The notes under the pieces are model-generated. The model was not told the DNA's origin and did no database searches. It was given only the letters and a program-made list of their open reading frames with translations. From UBA5941 sp021824385 (GTDB lineage Bacteria; Patescibacteriota; Microgenomatia; UBA8517): DNA of 13,870 bases. Shown one piece after another: positions 12,019 through 13,870 of the stretch. Position numbers and translations under genes: made by a program. The DNA is taken from NCBI GenBank assembly GCA_027347685.1, contig DAIEQM010000002.1:1-13870 (forward strand), in the 5' to 3' direction. Numbering within the stretch: position 1 is the stretch's first letter; every line of letters starts with the position of its first letter.

Positions 12019-13870
12019 AAAACCAATCATTTCCAGTTCTCGGCATGCACTGCGCAAGCTGTGCAAAACTAATAGAAAAAAAACTCAGTAAAACTCCTGG
12101 TGTAAAAACTGCCTCAGTAAATTATGCAAGTGAACTTGCAACCGTTTCTTTTGATAGTGATGTATGCACCCACGAAAATTTAAGACACGCAGTAGAGGAG
12201 GCAGGATACAAAGCCATTGTAGAGGATAATTCAGAAAAAAATGGCAACACAGTTCAATTGAGTGAATCGGTGAACGATAAAAAAGATGCTGCCAAAAAAC
12301 TTGAACTTCAAGAACTCAAGAAAAAAGTAACAGTTTCACTCATTCTCGGAACACTGGTGTTTTTCGGAAGTTTCCCCAATTGGTTTCCCTTTGTTCCTTC
12401 TGTACTATCAAATCCTTTACACTTCATGTTTTTGGCTGGAGTTATACAGTTCTGGGCAGCTGCCGACCTGTATCGAGCTACCTGGTCCGGACTTAAAAAT
12501 AGAACTGCGAGCATGGACACCCTCATTGTAATGGGCACATCTGCTGCTTTTTTCTACTCTGTGCCGTTCGTGCTCATTCCTAATTTCATGATGATGCTCG
12601 GACTGCCTGAAGCAATGTATTTTGACACATCTTCTATTGTGATTGCACTCATTCTTCTTGGACGATACTTTGAATCAAATGCAAAAGAACAAACTGGAGG
12701 AGCCATTAAAAAACTTCTTGGTATGCAAGCAAAAACAGCACGAGTCGTGAGAGACAACAAAGAATTAGATATTTCGATTGATGATGTAGCTGAAGGTGAC
12801 GTTATTCGAGTACGCCCTGGAGAGAAGATACCGGTCGACGGAGTGATAACTGAAGGGGAGAGTTTTATTGATGAAAGCATGATAACTGGGGAATCGATGC
12901 CTGTTACCAAAATAAAAGGAAGCCCTGTTGTAGGATCAACCTTAAACAAAAATGGCGGCTTTTTGATGGTGGCAACCAAAGTAGGCCGTGACACTATGCT
13001 TTCGCAAATTGTGAAAATGGTTTCTGAAGCACAGGCGTCAAGAGCTCCTATTCAACGACTTGCAGATCTTGTGTCAGGATATTTCGTTCCCACAGTACTC
13101 ATACTCTCTGTTGCTACGTTTGTATTTTGGTTTGATTTAGGAAATCCTGCTATGGCGCTTACAAACATGATTGCGGTCCTGGTAATTGCGTGTCCGTGCG
13201 CACTGGGGCTTGCCACTCCAACTGCTATTATGGTGGCAACTGGTCGTGGTGCGGCCAAAGGAATATTAATAAAAAATGCAGAGAGTTTGGAGCGAGCAGA
13301 GAAATTATCTGCAATTGTATTCGATAAAACAGGTACATTAACGGTTGGAAAACCAACGGTGACAGATGTAGTGAAACGGGAAGATACGGTATACAGTGAA
13401 CAGGGCGTTTTGGGAATTGCTGCAAGTTTGGAAGTGGGATCGGAACATCCACTCGGCGAAGCAATCATTGAAAAAGCAAAACAACAAAACATCGAACTTC
13501 AAAAGGCAACTCACTTTAAGAGTATAACGGGTAAAGGAATTTCAGGAACCTTGTCGGGGAAGAAATTTTATTTAGGAAACAGGGCACTGATGGAGTCAAA
13601 GAACATTTCTATTGTTTCATTTGAAGAAATTTCAAAGAAACTTGAAGCAGAGGGGAAAACAGTGATGTTCTTGGGAAGACTCAAGAAAACAATTGGTGTT
13701 GTTGCCGTTTCAGATACTCTCAAAGAGGGAAGTATCGAAGCAGTAGCTGCCCTTAAAAAACAAGGACTCGATGTGTGGATGGTGACTGGTGATAATGAAC
13801 GAACTGCTCACGCAATTGCTCGGACCGCAGGAATTGATCATGTATTGGCAGGAGTGCTTCCCGACCAAAA
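12015..13870 (+). CDS. copA: Copper-exporting P1B-type ATPase, C-terminus beyond window
   Basis: A partial gene of 618 codons; CopA proteins usually have about 730-800 residues. It pumps Cu(I) out of the cytosol at the cost of ATP. One N-terminal HMA domain has its metal loop GMHCASC at 10-16. A charged linker (about 73-105) and membrane helices follow. The actuator domain carries TGES at 291-294. The metal-translocating helix has CPC at 393-395. In the nucleotide and phosphorylation domains are DKTGT at 437-441 (phosphorylated Asp437), the Ser-Glu-His-Pro-Leu motif (His478, Pro479) and TGDN at 591-594. The window ends just after LPDQ, so the GDGxNDxP hinge and last two helices are missing. 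CPC marks the P1B-1 (Cu+/Ag+) class. The start overlaps the preceding stop by four bases, making it the third gene of the csoR operon. Two long open frames on the opposite strand are shadows. Confidence 0.95.
   Translation, partial: MKNQSFPVLGMHCASCAKLIEKKLSKTPGVKTASVNYASELATVSFDSDVCTHENLRHAVEEAGYKAIVEDNSEKNGNTVQLSESVNDKKDAAKKLELQELKKKVTVSLILGTLVFFGSFPNWFPFVPSVLSNPLHFMFLAGVIQFWAAADLYRATWSGLKNRTASMDTLIVMGTSAAFFYSVPFVLIPNFMMMLGLPEAMYFDTSSIVIALILLGRYFESNAKEQTGGAIKKLLGMQAKTARVVRDNKELDISIDDVAEGDVIRVRPGEKIPVDGVITEGESFIDESMITGESMPVTKIKGSPVVGSTLNKNGGFLMVATKVGRDTMLSQIVKMVSEAQASRAPIQRLADLVSGYFVPTVLILSVATFVFWFDLGNPAMALTNMIAVLVIACPCALGLATPTAIMVATGRGAAKGILIKNAESLERAEKLSAIVFDKTGTLTVGKPTVTDVVKREDTVYSEQGVLGIAASLEVGSEHPLGEAIIEKAKQQNIELQKATHFKSITGKGISGTLSGKKFYLGNRALMESKNISIVSFEEISKKLEAEGKTVMFLGRLKKTIGVVAVSDTLKEGSIEAVAALKKQGLDVWMVTGDNERTAHAIARTAGIDHVLAGVLPDQ

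Noticed and set aside
12554..13492. Two 146-residue open frames antisense to copA
   Set aside because: They lie wholly within copA, show no known domain and reflect codon bias of the coding strand.
1..13870. CRISPR arrays, tRNA or rRNA genes, insertion sequences
   Set aside because: No regularly spaced repeats, cloverleaf-like stretches, rRNA signatures or transposase genes with inverted repeats were seen on reading both strands.

Overview
The window looks like a compact bacterial chromosome segment, most likely from a member of the Candidate Phyla Radiation (Patescibacteria). This lineage call is an inference. It rests on very tight gene packing, an archaeal-type AspRS, single-helix membrane-anchored proteins of unknown function, stand-alone small domains and a SemiSWEET. 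I could not place it to class. The standard stop set is in use: TAA, TAG (aspS, zinc-ribbon gene) and TGA (DUF4258-like gene, cupredoxin before copA), so UGA is not recoded. No rRNA, tRNA, CRISPR array or insertion sequence was recognised, and there is no gene-free stretch over 300 bases.

Layout. (1) 31-2241: aspS and a D,D-carboxypeptidase form a forward pair. A 351-residue membrane-anchored protein of unknown function faces them (2243-3298, minus). (2) 3337-5693: gltX, divergent from that gene, then a membrane-anchored double-psi beta-barrel (RlpA-like) protein. (3) 5754-7967: a forward cluster of four genes overlapping by 1-4 bases: unknown 111-residue protein, DUF4258-like protein, PQQ-type sugar dehydrogenase, zinc-ribbon membrane protein. 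(4) 8036-8578: an anchored type-1 cupredoxin with its own Shine-Dalgarno site. A bidirectional terminator separates it from the opposing GIY-YIG gene. (5) 8590-9773 minus: tRNA-dihydrouridine synthase gene interrupted by an in-frame TAG, followed by the GIY-YIG gene. (6) 9810-10106: SemiSWEET. (7) 10103-13870: a copper island. csoR, a small anchored cupredoxin-like protein and copA (cut by the window end) run forward. A TauE/SafE-DsbD-like transporter with a fused cupredoxin-like domain and a CopZ-like HMA protein run the other way. A CCCC-GTAT-GGGG palindrome, a likely CsoR operator, lies between the two arms.

How the genes work together. In the copper island the CsoR-type sensor would release both arms when Cu(I) rises. 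The soluble HMA protein and the HMA domain of CopA share the same GMHCASC loop. The two membrane cupredoxin-like domains share exactly the same Cys-37-Cys-x-Met-x-Met spacing. This suggests a metal hand-over chain from cytosol to cell surface (inference).

Two observations deserve attention first. The dus reading frame continues for 49 codons past a TAG with clear family-like sequence and ends 2 bases before the next start codon. Also, at six promoter-proximal genes a -10-like hexamer ends only 5 or 6 bases before the ATG, with no Shine-Dalgarno site. This predicts leaderless mRNAs as the normal mode of expression here.
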